Shown in pieces: positions 23,426-32,508 of a stretch of 39,605 bases of DNA. The number at the start of each line of letters is the position of its first letter. Positions within the stretch are counted from its first letter, which is position 1. The DNA comes from Thiotrichales bacterium 35-46-9 (GTDB lineage: Bacteria; Pseudomonadota; Gammaproteobacteria; Thiomicrospirales; Thiomicrospiraceae): positions 617 to 40,221 of the forward strand of contig NCFI01000005.1 of the NCBI GenBank assembly GCA_002281095.1. Direction: 5' to 3'. The notes beneath the pieces are model-generated. The model saw nothing but the letters and a program-made list of their open reading frames with translations, did not search any database and had not been told where the DNA came from. Both the position numbers and the translations under genes were made by a program.

Positions 23426-24778
23426 TTAGCGCATAAAGGGAAGCTTACCCGCCATCCCCCGCATCATATTCTTCATGCCACCTTTTTTCATGCTTTTCAT
23501 CATTTTTTGCATTTCTTCGAATTGTTTCATCATGCGGTTGAGTTCCTGTACACTGGTTCCCGAACCCATGGCAATACGACGTTTACGCGATCCTTTAATC
23601 AGTGCCGGATTTTGACGCTCTTTAATGGTCATCGAATCAATCATCGCTTCAATGCGCTTGAATTGCTTTTCGCCCTGAGTTTGGTCGATTTTTTGCGATA
23701 AGCCACTCATGCCGGGCATTTTTTCCAACATAGAAAAAACACCGCCCATTTTTTGAATTTGCTGTAACTGAGCTTTGAAGTCTTCAAAAGTAAAGCTACT
23801 ACCTTCTTGCAGTTTTTTAGCCAGTTTTTCTGCTTCGGCTTTATCAACTTTTTGCTCAACCTGTTCAATTAGGCTCAGTACATCGCCCATTCCCAAAATG
23901 CGCGAGGCCATACGTTCAGGGTGGAAAGGCTCTAGAGCTTCCAGTTTTTCACCGATACCTAAAAACTTAATGGGCTTTCCAGTCAATTCGCGCACCGATA
24001 GTGCCGCACCACCTCTGGCATCACCATCAGTTTTGGTGAGTACCACACCAGTGAGTGGTAGCGCTTCATTAAACGCTTTCGCTGTACGGGCAGCATCTTG
24101 CCCTGTCATGGCATCGACAACAAACAGGGTTTCAATCGGATTAATAGCAGCATGAATGGCTTTGGCTTCATCCATCATGGCTTCATCAATATGCAATCGA
24201 CCTGCCGTATCGACGATCAATACATCATAAAACTCTTTTTTAGCTAAGGCTGCTGCGGCTGTAGCAATGGCAACAGGCTCTTGATTGGCTTCTGAAGGAA
24301 AAAAACCGACCCCCACTTGTTGCGCCACCGTTTTTAACTGACTAATGGCAGCAGGACGATAAACGTCAGCGGAAACGACCAATACTTTCTTTTTTTCGCG
24401 CTCTTTTAGGTAACTCGCCAACTTACCAACCGTGGTGGTTTTACCGGCACCTTGTAGGCCTGCCATTAAAACAATGGCCGGTGGCGCAACATTGAGCTTG
24501 AGTGCATCATTGCTTTCGCCCATGACGGCAGTCAATTCATCTTTAACAATTTTAATAAATGCTTGACCAGGACTTAGGCTTAGAGAAACTTCTTGACCAA
24601 TAGCACGCGTTTGCACACGCTCAATAAAGCCTTTAATCACTTCCAAGGCGACGTCGGCCTCTAACAACGCACGACGGACTTCGCGTAACGCCTCTTTAAT
24701 ATTGTCTTCAGTTAAACGACCTTGGCCACGAATGGTTTTTAACGTGCGTTGTAAACGATCGCTTAGGCTCTCAAACAT
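23426..24778 (-). CDS. ffh: Signal recognition particle protein Ffh
   Basis: Ffh with 4.5S RNA targets nascent membrane proteins to FtsY and SecYEG. The 450-residue protein has the N domain, a GTPase G domain with P-loop GLQGAGKT at residues 107-114 and VDTAGRLHIDEAMM, TKTDGDARGGAALS, and the methionine-rich M domain ending in MKSMKKGGMKNMMRGM. Length is normal. It is divergent from the YpjD-like gene, as in many gammaproteobacteria. A TATAAT on the minus strand at 24818-24813 is a likely -10, but I saw no good -35. Confidence 0.97.
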   Translation of the reverse strand: MFESLSDRLQRTLKTIRGQGRLTEDNIKEALREVRRALLEADVALEVIKGFIERVQTRAIGQEVSLSLSPGQAFIKIVKDELTAVMGESNDALKLNVAPPAIVLMAGLQGAGKTTTVGKLASYLKEREKKKVLVVSADVYRPAAISQLKTVAQQVGVGFFPSEANQEPVAIATAAAALAKKEFYDVLIVDTAGRLHIDEAMMDEAKAIHAAINPIETLFVVDAMTGQDAARTAKAFNEALPLTGVVLTKTDGDARGGAALSVRELTGKPIKFLGIGEKLEALEPFHPERMASRILGMGDVLSLIEQVEQKVDKAEAEKLAKKLQEGSSFTFEDFKAQLQQIQKMGGVFSMLEKMPGMSGLSQKIDQTQGEKQFKRIEAMIDSMTIKERQNPALIKGSRKRRIAMGSGTSVQELNRMMKQFEEMQKMMKSMKKGGMKNMMRGMAGKLPFMR

Positions 24779-24861
24779 GCCAATTCCTCTTCACCTTATC
24801 TTTAATTTTGCTATTATAAGCGAGGGCGAACCTTCTTCTGCGCCTTAAATTGGAAAAACCT

Positions 24862-25644
24862 ATGAGTAAACTCATTTTTATTGCATCTTTTGCTTACCTA
24901 TTGAGCAGTGCACTTTTATTCGCTCGCATGAAAGGCTATCAACTGCCCTGGGCACGAAACTTCAGTCTAGGGTTAGTTATTCTAGCAAGCATCATTCATG
25001 GTTTTCTGCTCTGGGGTACGCTACTAGACGATTCAAGCATCCAAATGGGGCTAGGCGTTAGCCTAAGCTTAGCAGGTTGGCTGTCCACCATATTAGTGAT
25101 CGTCAGTAGTATCAAAAAACCTATGGAGTCATTAGGAATTGTTGTTTTCCCGCTGAGCTTAATCAGCCTTTGGCTGGCCCCGATGCTGCCTCCTCCGCAT
25201 CTGTTAGCGATGGGGATTGGCATTCATGCTCTAGCCTCTTTAATTGCTTACACCTTACTCGGCTTAGCAGCAGCTCAAGCTGCTTTGATTCTTTTTCAAG
25301 AAAAACGCTTACGTGAACGTAAATGGCATGGATTGCTAGGCGCTTTACCGCCGCTGGCGTTAATGGAACAAACCCTACTTGAGTGGTTGGTAGCCAGCTT
25401 CGTTACCCTAAGTTTTGCACTGCTTAGCGGGGCGATTTTTGTCGATAACATGATTGCTCAGCATTTAGCTCATAAAACCTTTTTTTCAGTGATTAGTTGG
25501 CTACTCTTAGCCATATTGATTTGGGGACACATTAAACACGGCTGGCGTGGACAACGCGCTGCTCGATTGGTGCTTTGGGGCTATGCCATGATTGTGATGG
25601 GATATGCAGGTTCACAGTTTGTTATTGAGGTGGTTATCGCGTGA
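24862..25644 (+). CDS. Cytochrome c assembly family inner-membrane protein (YpjD/HemX-like)
   Basis: This 260-residue protein has about eight hydrophobic membrane segments and conserved histidines in GIHALASLIAY and WGHIKHGWRG, as in the CcsA/HemX-like cytochrome c assembly family. It lacks the tryptophan-rich WWD motif of true CcmC/CcmF haem handlers. The homologous E. coli gene ypjD also lies divergent to ffh; its exact function is not established. I start at the ATG at 24862; a TTG four codons earlier lacks support. The last bases overlap the GTG start of the next gene. Confidence 0.85.
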   Translation: MSKLIFIASFAYLLSSALLFARMKGYQLPWARNFSLGLVILASIIHGFLLWGTLLDDSSIQMGLGVSLSLAGWLSTILVIVSSIKKPMESLGIVVFPLSLISLWLAPMLPPPHLLAMGIGIHALASLIAYTLLGLAAAQAALILFQEKRLRERKWHGLLGALPPLALMEQTLLEWLVASFVTLSFALLSGAIFVDNMIAQHLAHKTFFSVISWLLLAILIWGHIKHGWRGQRAARLVLWGYAMIVMGYAGSQFVIEVVIA

Positions 25645-26453
25645 CGCAGATTTTTTTAACACAATGGCAAGACTTAACTAAAGATATCATTCACACATCA
25701 CAACAAATTTTTGATCAGGTTAGCCAAGGTAGCCAACAAAGTGATCGAAAAAGTGATGGTAGTTTAATTACCGAAACAGATTTAGCGCTGCAAAACGCGA
25801 TTAGTCGCTGTTTGCTAAATCATTTTCCTCACATTCCAGTGCTTGGCGAAGAAATGAGTGAAACAGAACAACAAGCCGTTTTAGCAACGGGGAATTGTTG
25901 GTTGCTGGACCCCCTTGATGGAACGAGTAATTTCAGTCATGGCATTCCGGTTTATGCGGTTAGTTGCGCCTTGCTACAACAGGGAGAAGTGGTTGCTGGT
26001 GTGGTGTATGATCCTAACCGTAAGGAATGCTTTCATGCTGTTCGTGGCAAAGGCGCATGGCTTAATGGTCAATTACTCCAACGCAAGGCTGCAGAACACG
26101 ACAATCAACTCAAACATGCCATGGCCATTATTGATACCAAACGCTTAGAAGCCAATTTAGCGCAGGCCATTGGCAAACAGCACCCCTATCACTCACAACG
26201 AAGCTTTGGCTCTGTTGCTTTAGACTGGTGTTGGCTAGCTCAAGGACGTATTCATACTTACTTGCATGGTAAGCAAAAGTTGTGGGATTTTGCTGCCGGA
26301 GCACTGATTGCAGAAGAAGCAGGATGTACTGCGCAAACGCTTACGGGTGAAAGTATCCTAACGTCGCCTTTGAATTTGACAGCACGCTCAGCAGTAGGTG
26401 CCTGTCCCTCACTGGCGAAGGCTTGGCCAGAATGGATTCAACAACATCGTTAA
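25641..26453 (+). CDS. Inositol monophosphatase family protein
   Basis: This 270-residue protein belongs to the Mg2+-dependent FIG phosphatase superfamily (inositol monophosphatase, SuhB, CysQ/BPNT, FBPase types). Metal-site motifs are LGEE in the N-terminal half, DPLDGT at residues 90-95 and WDFAAG with W215-D216. The motifs show it should be active, but they do not settle whether the substrate is inositol phosphate, PAP or another sugar phosphate. The GTG start overlaps the preceding stop (GTGA), indicating coupling. It ends just before the G-rich repeat at a convergent junction. Confidence 0.88.
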   Translation: MTQIFLTQWQDLTKDIIHTSQQIFDQVSQGSQQSDRKSDGSLITETDLALQNAISRCLLNHFPHIPVLGEEMSETEQQAVLATGNCWLLDPLDGTSNFSHGIPVYAVSCALLQQGEVVAGVVYDPNRKECFHAVRGKGAWLNGQLLQRKAAEHDNQLKHAMAIIDTKRLEANLAQAIGKQHPYHSQRSFGSVALDWCWLAQGRIHTYLHGKQKLWDFAAGALIAEEAGCTAQTLTGESILTSPLNLTARSAVGACPSLAKAWPEWIQQHR

Positions 26454-26482
26454 GCACAGCGCTGGGTTAATTTGAAGGTGAC

Positions 26483-26620
26483 CTCTAAAAACCCTAGTGG
26501 GTAGGGGGTCTGGGGGAAGGGATGAAGAAAAATGACATGTAACACATTGAGTTAACCCCTTCCACCAGAGGTAAAATAAACTTGGGAACTCTAAAACTCC
26601 ACGAAGTGGGGTTTTTAGAG
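26483..26620 (+). repeat. G-rich convergent-junction repeat, copy B, with inverted ends and hairpin
   Basis: GGG (26499-26501), GGGGG (26504-26508), GGGGG (26512-26516) and GGG (26519-26521) with loops TA, TCT and AA form a canonical G-quadruplex motif. CCCTTCCACCAG (26557-26568) can pair with CTGGGGGAAGGG (26510-26521). A hairpin with CTCCAC/GTGGGG flanked by A- and T-runs follows (26589-26620). CTCTAAAAAC (26483-26492) is the exact inverted complement of GTTTTTAGAG (26611-26620), giving the whole segment inverted ends. It aligns closely with the copy at 12740-12872 and lies between two convergent genes. Confidence 0.82.
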
Positions 26621-26630
26621 ATGCCCTGAA

Positions 26631-27536
26631 CTAATAACGAGTTGGAATTAAATCGACTTCGTTTAACTTCCAACTTTCATCCTGCCTATCAGAGATCAGT
26701 CGCTGTTTCATTTCTGCTGTCAGCTCTGGCAAAAAATCAAACCCCGTTTTGGCTTCGATCTCCTCAATACTGGTTCGATACTGAGATAAAGGCTCCTTGC
26801 CTTCTACACCCTGCTCCACCAAAAAAGCCAGCGCATGCCATTGACCAGCCTTTTCGGCTAAATAAATTTTATAAAACTCCACTGGCAACTGCACGGGGCC
26901 GTTAGGCAAGTTAACAGGATAATCAGAAAATACCGGCCCCGCAATTACCCATACCTTATCAAAAATACGCGTAAAATGATTAAACTCAACCCGTTCTAAG
27001 CGTTCCCACCAACGCTGATTTAACGCCTTACTTTGTGGTGATATATTGGTCATGAAGAAAGTTTCTTTTTGCGCCTCATCATCACACAGGGCACCAATAG
27101 CATGATTGGGCGCCATATGACCACGATCATAACCGGAACGATTGTAATGTTCGTGCACAATCTGCGCCGACGTTCGTGTGTCGGTAATAAACTTAGTTTG
27201 ACGCTTATCAACACCATCGTCCTTGTGTCGCGTCAGTCGATAAGTGACCCATAAAGGGTTAGCTCGTGCATTACTATAACCCACGTCATAACATTTATTT
27301 TCTAGTAACTGTACTGGATCAATCACCTTGGTATCCGAGATAGGAACCGGCCAACCAAAAGGTAAAGTTGATTCACTGCTCAGAACCGGTTGCGAAGACG
27401 CAGCCGTCACACTGGCGGGTAATTGATGCGTCAGCCAATAGCTGATTGCTAGCGCTACAACGGCATAAATCAGCACTCTGACTAAAGAAGGAGAGGATTT
27501 ATTTGTCGCTGCTTTTCGTGTCGCTCGACGCGCCAT
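26631..27536 (-). CDS. DNA/RNA non-specific endonuclease (NUC1 family), membrane-anchored or secreted
   Basis: The 301-residue protein has a basic N-terminus, one hydrophobic segment (about residues 20-37) and a NUC1/beta-beta-alpha-metal nuclease domain. The active-site motif DRGHMAPN is at residues 138-145 with the general-base histidine at 140. The metal-ligand asparagine region NISPQSKALNQRWWERLE follows. Such enzymes cut single- and double-stranded DNA and RNA with Mg2+. The N-terminal segment suggests the enzyme acts outside the cytoplasm, anchored in the inner membrane or released; that would spare the chromosome without an inhibitor, and no immunity gene is adjacent. AAGGGAG precedes the ATG. 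Confidence 0.88.
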   Translation of the reverse strand: MARRATRKAATNKSSPSLVRVLIYAVVALAISYWLTHQLPASVTAASSQPVLSSESTLPFGWPVPISDTKVIDPVQLLENKCYDVGYSNARANPLWVTYRLTRHKDDGVDKRQTKFITDTRTSAQIVHEHYNRSGYDRGHMAPNHAIGALCDDEAQKETFFMTNISPQSKALNQRWWERLERVEFNHFTRIFDKVWVIAGPVFSDYPVNLPNGPVQLPVEFYKIYLAEKAGQWHALAFLVEQGVEGKEPLSQYRTSIEEIEAKTGFDFLPELTAEMKQRLISDRQDESWKLNEVDLIPTRY

Positions 27537-27574
27537 AATAACTCCCTTAAAACCGATTAAAAAGCAACGCCAAT

Positions 27575-29182
27575 TTATCCACGCTTCAGCGGCATCGGGC
27601 GTTGTTGTACCGAACGTGACAATTGATCAATACCTTGCACTAACTCTGTGGTGGCAGTGGATGGCTTAAGCTGAGCTGCATACTGTTGACCTTGTTCTGC
27701 CTCAGCTTGCCAGCTGGTCATTTGAGACTGACTTTGCTGTAATTGTTCATTAGCAGTCGCTAAATCAGCCGAGAGTGGTGTCAGCCACTCCAGCGCCTGC
27801 TCTGTCGTCTGCAAAGTAGCCTGGTGTGAATCGCGACTACGATTGAGTGCGGTATCCACATCGGCTGTCGCTTGTTGAATATTGTCGACAATTTGGCGAA
27901 TTTCATCGGTAGATTCTTGTGTCTTGTTAGCTAAGCGTCGAACTTCATCAGCAACGACAGCAAAACCACGACCATATTCACCCGCGCGCGCAGCCTCAAT
28001 AGCGGCATTCAACGACAACATAGCGATTTGTTCAGAAATACCTTGAATGGCTTTCAGCACTTGCCCAACGGATTGACCATCGACAACCAACCTAGCAACT
28101 GCCGATTGAATATGAGCTAGTTCTGTCGTAAACGTCAGCATCGTTTGACGCATTTGTTGCACCGTATGCTGACCTTGTTGAGCTTGTGCCAAACTGCCAC
28201 TAATCTGATTACCACTGCGATCTAGCAGCACACTCATTTCTTGAGCCGTCTGCTGCATACGAGCCAAGCTTTGCGTTAACCGCCCACTCGCTTGTTGCTG
28301 ATCCAACATCCATTGATGCGTTTGCGATTTAGCTGCCTGCAATACCTGCATTTGTCCACTAATTTGCCCTTGATAAGTTTCCCAGTGCGCCAATACTTGA
28401 TTCAACTGTTGTTTTTCTTGTTGGCGTTGACGCCACGACAACATCAGCCATTGCATTTCATCGCCAGACTGATTGACTAAGCCCGATTGACGCAAACTCG
28501 GTAACCATACCTGCTGCCAATAACTTAGCCACCAAAATAATACTAACAACCACCAAAACATGGTCAATAGCAAACTAATCAATAAAGCCGACGGTAACCA
28601 AGAGGCTGGCTCATTTGTTAAGGTCTCATGAGCGGATTCAATAGAATTGACAGGAGCAACAACAGATGAATAAGGTAAGGCTACTGATTGGGTTTGCCAT
28701 TCATGCCATTGTTGTTGCCACGCAGACGACCACTTAGGCAAATACGCATTGACAGGCTCGGACCATAGTGACTGATCTGTTTGTACTTCAGTCAAATGCT
28801 GCATTAGGCGCTCATAGGCTTGTAAGGCTTCTTGGCGAGCATCGGCCACCGACGACAAACGCATCAGCGACAACAACTCATTTTGTTGCGCCGCTAAGGG
28901 TATCCAAGCTAAGGCAAAGTTGCTATCTAATTGAGCTTCTAAACTGAGTACGGCTTCAGCCTGAGTTAAGGCTGGCAAGGCTTTGACGGGGGTTGCTTGT
29001 AAAGGCTCAGGCACCATCACCGAGATTGGCTCAGCGGAAAGCCTAGTGTCAGACAACCCTGTCACGCTGTCACCAACCAACACCACCGATACCAAGACAA
29101 GACTAACCACTGACAACACTAACCCTGGCACTAAACTTAGCCAAAGTTTTCGCTGCATTGATAAGGCATTAAAGGCTTTCAT
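27575..29182 (-). CDS. Methyl-accepting chemotaxis protein
   Basis: This 535-residue receptor has a membrane segment near residues 12-36, a periplasmic region of about 160 residues of no recognised fold, a second membrane segment rich in tryptophan (about 195-222), and a C-terminal signalling domain. The hairpin tip is clear: [20 protein letters not shown] and [20 protein letters not shown]. The HAMP linker is degenerate: only [14 protein letters not shown] resembles it. The signalling domain is long and glutamine-rich. Ligand unknown. No che genes or flagellar genes are nearby, so it works with a pathway encoded elsewhere; a pili-based pathway is equally possible. Confidence 0.9.
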   Translation of the reverse strand: MKAFNALSMQRKLWLSLVPGLVLSVVSLVLVSVVLVGDSVTGLSDTRLSAEPISVMVPEPLQATPVKALPALTQAEAVLSLEAQLDSNFALAWIPLAAQQNELLSLMRLSSVADARQEALQAYERLMQHLTEVQTDQSLWSEPVNAYLPKWSSAWQQQWHEWQTQSVALPYSSVVAPVNSIESAHETLTNEPASWLPSALLISLLLTMFWWLLVLFWWLSYWQQVWLPSLRQSGLVNQSGDEMQWLMLSWRQRQQEKQQLNQVLAHWETYQGQISGQMQVLQAAKSQTHQWMLDQQQASGRLTQSLARMQQTAQEMSVLLDRSGNQISGSLAQAQQGQHTVQQMRQTMLTFTTELAHIQSAVARLVVDGQSVGQVLKAIQGISEQIAMLSLNAAIEAARAGEYGRGFAVVADEVRRLANKTQESTDEIRQIVDNIQQATADVDTALNRSRDSHQATLQTTEQALEWLTPLSADLATANEQLQQSQSQMTSWQAEAEQGQQYAAQLKPSTATTELVQGIDQLSRSVQQRPMPLKRG

Positions 29183-29251
29183 GTGATAGGCTCGCTCAAG
29201 GAAATCGTGTTTTGGTCATATAAAGCAAACACCGTGCCCAATCTCAAAAAA

Positions 29252-30670
29252 CTAGCGTCGTTTACGTTTTTCAGCCTTTTTAACAAATTTTACCAAGCGT
29301 TTTTTACGCTTGATCTGGCGTTCCGATAACTTATTCGGCTTATCTTCGTAAGGATTTTCGCTGGTTTTATATTCAATGCGTACTGGCGTACCATACAAAT
29401 CAAAAGCCTTGCGAAAACGTTGTTCTAAATAGCGCGTGTAAGCGGCTGGCATATCATCTAACTGATTACCATGAATGACGATAATCGGTGGATTATGACC
29501 GCCCGTATGCGCGTAGCGCATTTTGACACGACGTCCGCGCACCAAAGGTGGCTGATGCACCAACTGAGCTTCCTGCAACTCACGCGTCAGCGCAGGCGTT
29601 GACAGTTGACGCGTCGCAGCGGCATAAACCTGCTTGACCATGCCCAACAACAAACCAACACCCGTACCATGTAAGGCGGAAATAAAATGGTGTTCAGCGT
29701 AAGAAGCAAACTGTAAGCGCAAATCAATTTGGCCTTTAACGTGATCACGCTGATCTTTCGTTAATCCGTCCCATTTATTAATGGCTAAAATCAAGCCACG
29801 ACCCGCTTCAAGCGCCATGCCAACCAAATGTAAATCTTGGTCAGTAATCCCTTCTGAGCCATCCAACATGACAATGACCACATGCGCCGCTTCCATGGCT
29901 TGCAGGGCTTTAATCACGCTGAACTTTTCAATCATGTCATTAACACGGGCACGACGACGAATACCGGCTGTATCAATTAACGTATACTGCTGCTCATCAC
30001 GCTCAAAGGGCACAAAAATACTATCGCGAGTGGTTCCTGGCATATCATAAGCAATCACACGCTCTTCACCTACCATACGGTTAATGAGCGTCGATTTGCC
30101 GACATTGGGACGACCAACTACAGCGATACGAATACCTGGTGCTAGCGTCGTAACTGAGCTTTCCACGCCTTCATCTTGCTCGCGCAAGGTTTCAAAGGTC
30201 GATTGCATGAGCGCTTGAATGTTGTCGCCATGTGCCGATGAAATCGGAATCGGTTCGCCTAATCCTAAACTGAAAAACTCGTTTTGCGCACGTGACTCAG
30301 ACAGACCTTCACTTTTGTTCACCAGCAAGTAAACAGGTTTATTTAAAGCACGAACTTTAGCCGCAATCACCTCATCATGAGGTACCAAGCCATCACGCGC
30401 ATCGACTAGGAAAAAAACAACCGATGCCTCTTCTAACGCCATCTGTACTTGCTGCTGCATGAACACATCGACGCCATCCGTTTCCCCGCTCAAGCCACCC
30501 GTATCGACAACGATATAAGGTTCATCACCCAAACGCCCCAGACCATACTGACGGTCTCGTGTCAATCCCGGAAAATCAGACACTAAGGCGTTACGTGAAC
30601 GCGTTAATCGGTTAAAAAGCGTCGACTTACCGACATTAGGTCTTCCTACAAGGGCGACGACACGTTGCAT
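29252..30670 (-). CDS. der: Ribosome-assembly GTPase Der (EngA)
   Basis: Der is an essential tandem GTPase that helps assemble the 50S subunit. The 472-residue protein has two G domains, each with GRPNVGKS (first at residues 9-16), plus DFPGLTRDRQYG and DMPGTTRDSIF switch I elements, NKSEG and NKWDG, and a C-terminal KH-like domain ending in a strongly basic tail (KKRLVKFVKKAEKRKRR). Length is normal. GGAGTAAACCTA precedes the ATG, five bases after the bamB stop. Confidence 0.97.
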   Translation of the reverse strand: MQRVVALVGRPNVGKSTLFNRLTRSRNALVSDFPGLTRDRQYGLGRLGDEPYIVVDTGGLSGETDGVDVFMQQQVQMALEEASVVFFLVDARDGLVPHDEVIAAKVRALNKPVYLLVNKSEGLSESRAQNEFFSLGLGEPIPISSAHGDNIQALMQSTFETLREQDEGVESSVTTLAPGIRIAVVGRPNVGKSTLINRMVGEERVIAYDMPGTTRDSIFVPFERDEQQYTLIDTAGIRRRARVNDMIEKFSVIKALQAMEAAHVVIVMLDGSEGITDQDLHLVGMALEAGRGLILAINKWDGLTKDQRDHVKGQIDLRLQFASYAEHHFISALHGTGVGLLLGMVKQVYAAATRQLSTPALTRELQEAQLVHQPPLVRGRRVKMRYAHTGGHNPPIIVIHGNQLDDMPAAYTRYLEQRFRKAFDLYGTPVRIEYKTSENPYEDKPNKLSERQIKRKKRLVKFVKKAEKRKRR

Positions 30671-30675
30671 TAGGT

Positions 30676-31833
30676 TTACTCCAAACTTCCAGCTTGCCAG
30701 AAGGTTAAATTACCAGCGACATCTAATAACAATAAACGACGATCAGTAACAGCTAAGCCATCGGCCAAGCCTTCTTTCACTGCTCCATCCACACGCCCTA
30801 CCAAGCTGCCATCAGCGGCATCCAGTAGATGCAACACACCTTGCATATCCGTAACGGCCACCCATTTACCCCAAGCAATGGCTTTACTCACGCGACGATA
30901 CTTTAAGGCTTCTTGTTTCCAAAGTACGCGCCCCGAATCAATCGATAACGCACGCAGGGTATCATCTTCAGAAACGACAAATAAACTACGCTCACCAAGA
31001 GCCATATCCACCCAAGTAGCCGTATCACTTGTCCATAGCTGATTACCCGATTGAGCCTCTAATGCCGTGACTTTGCCATTGGTTGCCGCTGCATAAATAC
31101 GCACACCATCTGTCAGGATAGATGCCTGCACATCCACCATGCGCTCGATATCAGTACGACCCCGTGGCAAAGCAATCCGTGATTCCCAAGCGCGTTCACC
31201 ATTTTCTTGCAAAATCGCTTCAACGGAACCATCTTCCCAACCCAGCAAAATCGCGTTTGACAACCGCACAGGAGCAGACATACCACGGACCGATAAAGAA
31301 GGCATATCATGGTCAAGCACCCATAGCTTTTCCCCCGCCAAGGCATCTAAAGCCGTTAAACGACCGTCGGCCGTGCGCACAAACAAACGTCCCGATCCTG
31401 TTGTTAAGGCAAGAACTTCCGTCTCCATTTGTGTTTTCCACACCTGCTCACCTGTCTTGGATTTTAAGCAAATTACCTGTCCGCGCACACTACCGACATA
31501 AAGCAACTCTGAGACTTCCGAAAAGGCTGGCCCCGAAACCAAAGCTTGATCTAGCTTCACCTGCCACTGTAGCTGACCTTCCAGAGAAACGGCTGCAACA
31601 CCACCATTGCCTGCCGCCGCATAAACCATTTTCTCATGCTCAACAATCTTCAACCCTGGCACATCTTTGCGTCCCATTGAACCAATTGATTGACTCCAAA
31701 CAGGTGAAAGGTTCACTTTGGGCGTAATCGCTTGCAAGGGTGTTGGTGGGTTGATGGGTTCATTACGACTACAGCCGGCCATCACCAAACCCGTAGCCGA
31801 TAGCAGAGAAATAAACTGGCGACGATTCATCAT
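30676..31833 (-). CDS. bamB: Outer membrane protein assembly factor BamB (lipoprotein)
   Basis: BamB is the beta-propeller lipoprotein of the BAM complex that inserts outer membrane beta-barrels. The 385-residue protein has PQQ-like repeats such as GDSNAILLGWEDG-type blades (for example LYVGSVRGQVICLKSKTGEQ and RIYAAATNGKVTALEAQSGN). The N-terminus is MMNRRQFISLLSATGLVMAGC, so a lipobox cysteine is at residue 21. The signal has a twin-arginine-like RRQF motif, unusual for BamB, which normally uses Sec. It sits between der and the yfgM-like gene as usual. The first ATG is favoured because AGG lies seven bases before it; the stop of the preceding gene overlaps. Confidence 0.93.
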   Translation of the reverse strand: MMNRRQFISLLSATGLVMAGCSRNEPINPPTPLQAITPKVNLSPVWSQSIGSMGRKDVPGLKIVEHEKMVYAAAGNGGVAAVSLEGQLQWQVKLDQALVSGPAFSEVSELLYVGSVRGQVICLKSKTGEQVWKTQMETEVLALTTGSGRLFVRTADGRLTALDALAGEKLWVLDHDMPSLSVRGMSAPVRLSNAILLGWEDGSVEAILQENGERAWESRIALPRGRTDIERMVDVQASILTDGVRIYAAATNGKVTALEAQSGNQLWTSDTATWVDMALGERSLFVVSEDDTLRALSIDSGRVLWKQEALKYRRVSKAIAWGKWVAVTDMQGVLHLLDAADGSLVGRVDGAVKEGLADGLAVTDRRLLLLDVAGNLTFWQAGSLE

Positions 31834-32474
31834 GGTGTTACCTGTCCTAGATCATCCACCCATAGCTGAGACAAACTACGCACACTGGTCGAAAGTGCAT
31901 CATTTGCTTGTGCTTGCGCAAAGGCTTTCTCTGCTTCTGCAGGTTTATTCAGCGACATGAGCGCCATACCGCGCACATAATCTGCCATGCCTTGAAATGA
32001 CTTGCTCATCGCTGGCGACTCTTTGACCAACAAGGCAACCGATTCATCAGCCTTATTGGCTTCGATCAGCACACGTGCTAAACGAATGACTGCCAAAGAA
32101 CGCCAATGGCTTTCTTCGCTGTGTGTCAGCACCCAACGCAAATGAGCTTGCGCATCTTCCCAATCCGACTTTTCCATAGCATGCTTAGCCAATAAAAATG
32201 CCGCCGCCACAGCATAGGGACTATCAGCATGCTCAACTAAGAGTTGTTTCGCTTCCGTTGTCACACTTGAAAAATTATTTTGTTCAGCCTGAGTGCGCAA
32301 GGTTTCATAACGTGCTGAAGCGGCCTCACTGTTAGCTTTCTCATAACTCTGGTACGACTGCCAACCCAGTACCGCTGCAATGGCTAGTGCACCGCCCGTT
32401 AATATCGCCATACCATTGGCTTTCCACCAGCTTTTTAACGCTTCTAACTCGTGCTGTTCGTGTACGTCGCTCAT
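31830..32474 (-). CDS. yfgM: YfgM-like tetratricopeptide membrane protein (ancillary SecYEG translocon subunit)
   Basis: The 214-residue protein has a short cytoplasmic N-terminus (HELEALKSWWKANG), one membrane segment (about residues 21-40) and a periplasmic helical part with tetratricopeptide-like repeats. E. coli YfgM associates with SecYEG and PpiD and helps hand over periplasmic proteins. I prefer the ATG at 32474 because AGGAG then lies five bases upstream; the ATG at 32477 has only two. The gene lies between hisS and bamB as in E. coli. Confidence 0.9.
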   Translation of the reverse strand: MSDVHEQHELEALKSWWKANGMAILTGGALAIAAVLGWQSYQSYEKANSEAASARYETLRTQAEQNNFSSVTTEAKQLLVEHADSPYAVAAAFLLAKHAMEKSDWEDAQAHLRWVLTHSEESHWRSLAVIRLARVLIEANKADESVALLVKESPAMSKSFQGMADYVRGMALMSLNKPAEAEKAFAQAQANDALSTSVRSLSQLWVDDLGQVTP

Positions 32475-32508
32475 CATCTCTCCTGATTACTGAGGTAAAT
32501 TAATTCAA

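Noticed and set aside
26631-27536. Nuclease considered as a toxin with an immunity partner or part of a defence system
   Set aside because: No immunity-type gene is adjacent, neighbours are housekeeping, and the hydrophobic N-terminus fits an extracytoplasmic enzyme.
31122-31727. 201-codon open frame on the + strand
   Set aside because: It is antisense to bamB and is proline-rich by frame effect; no supporting start signal.
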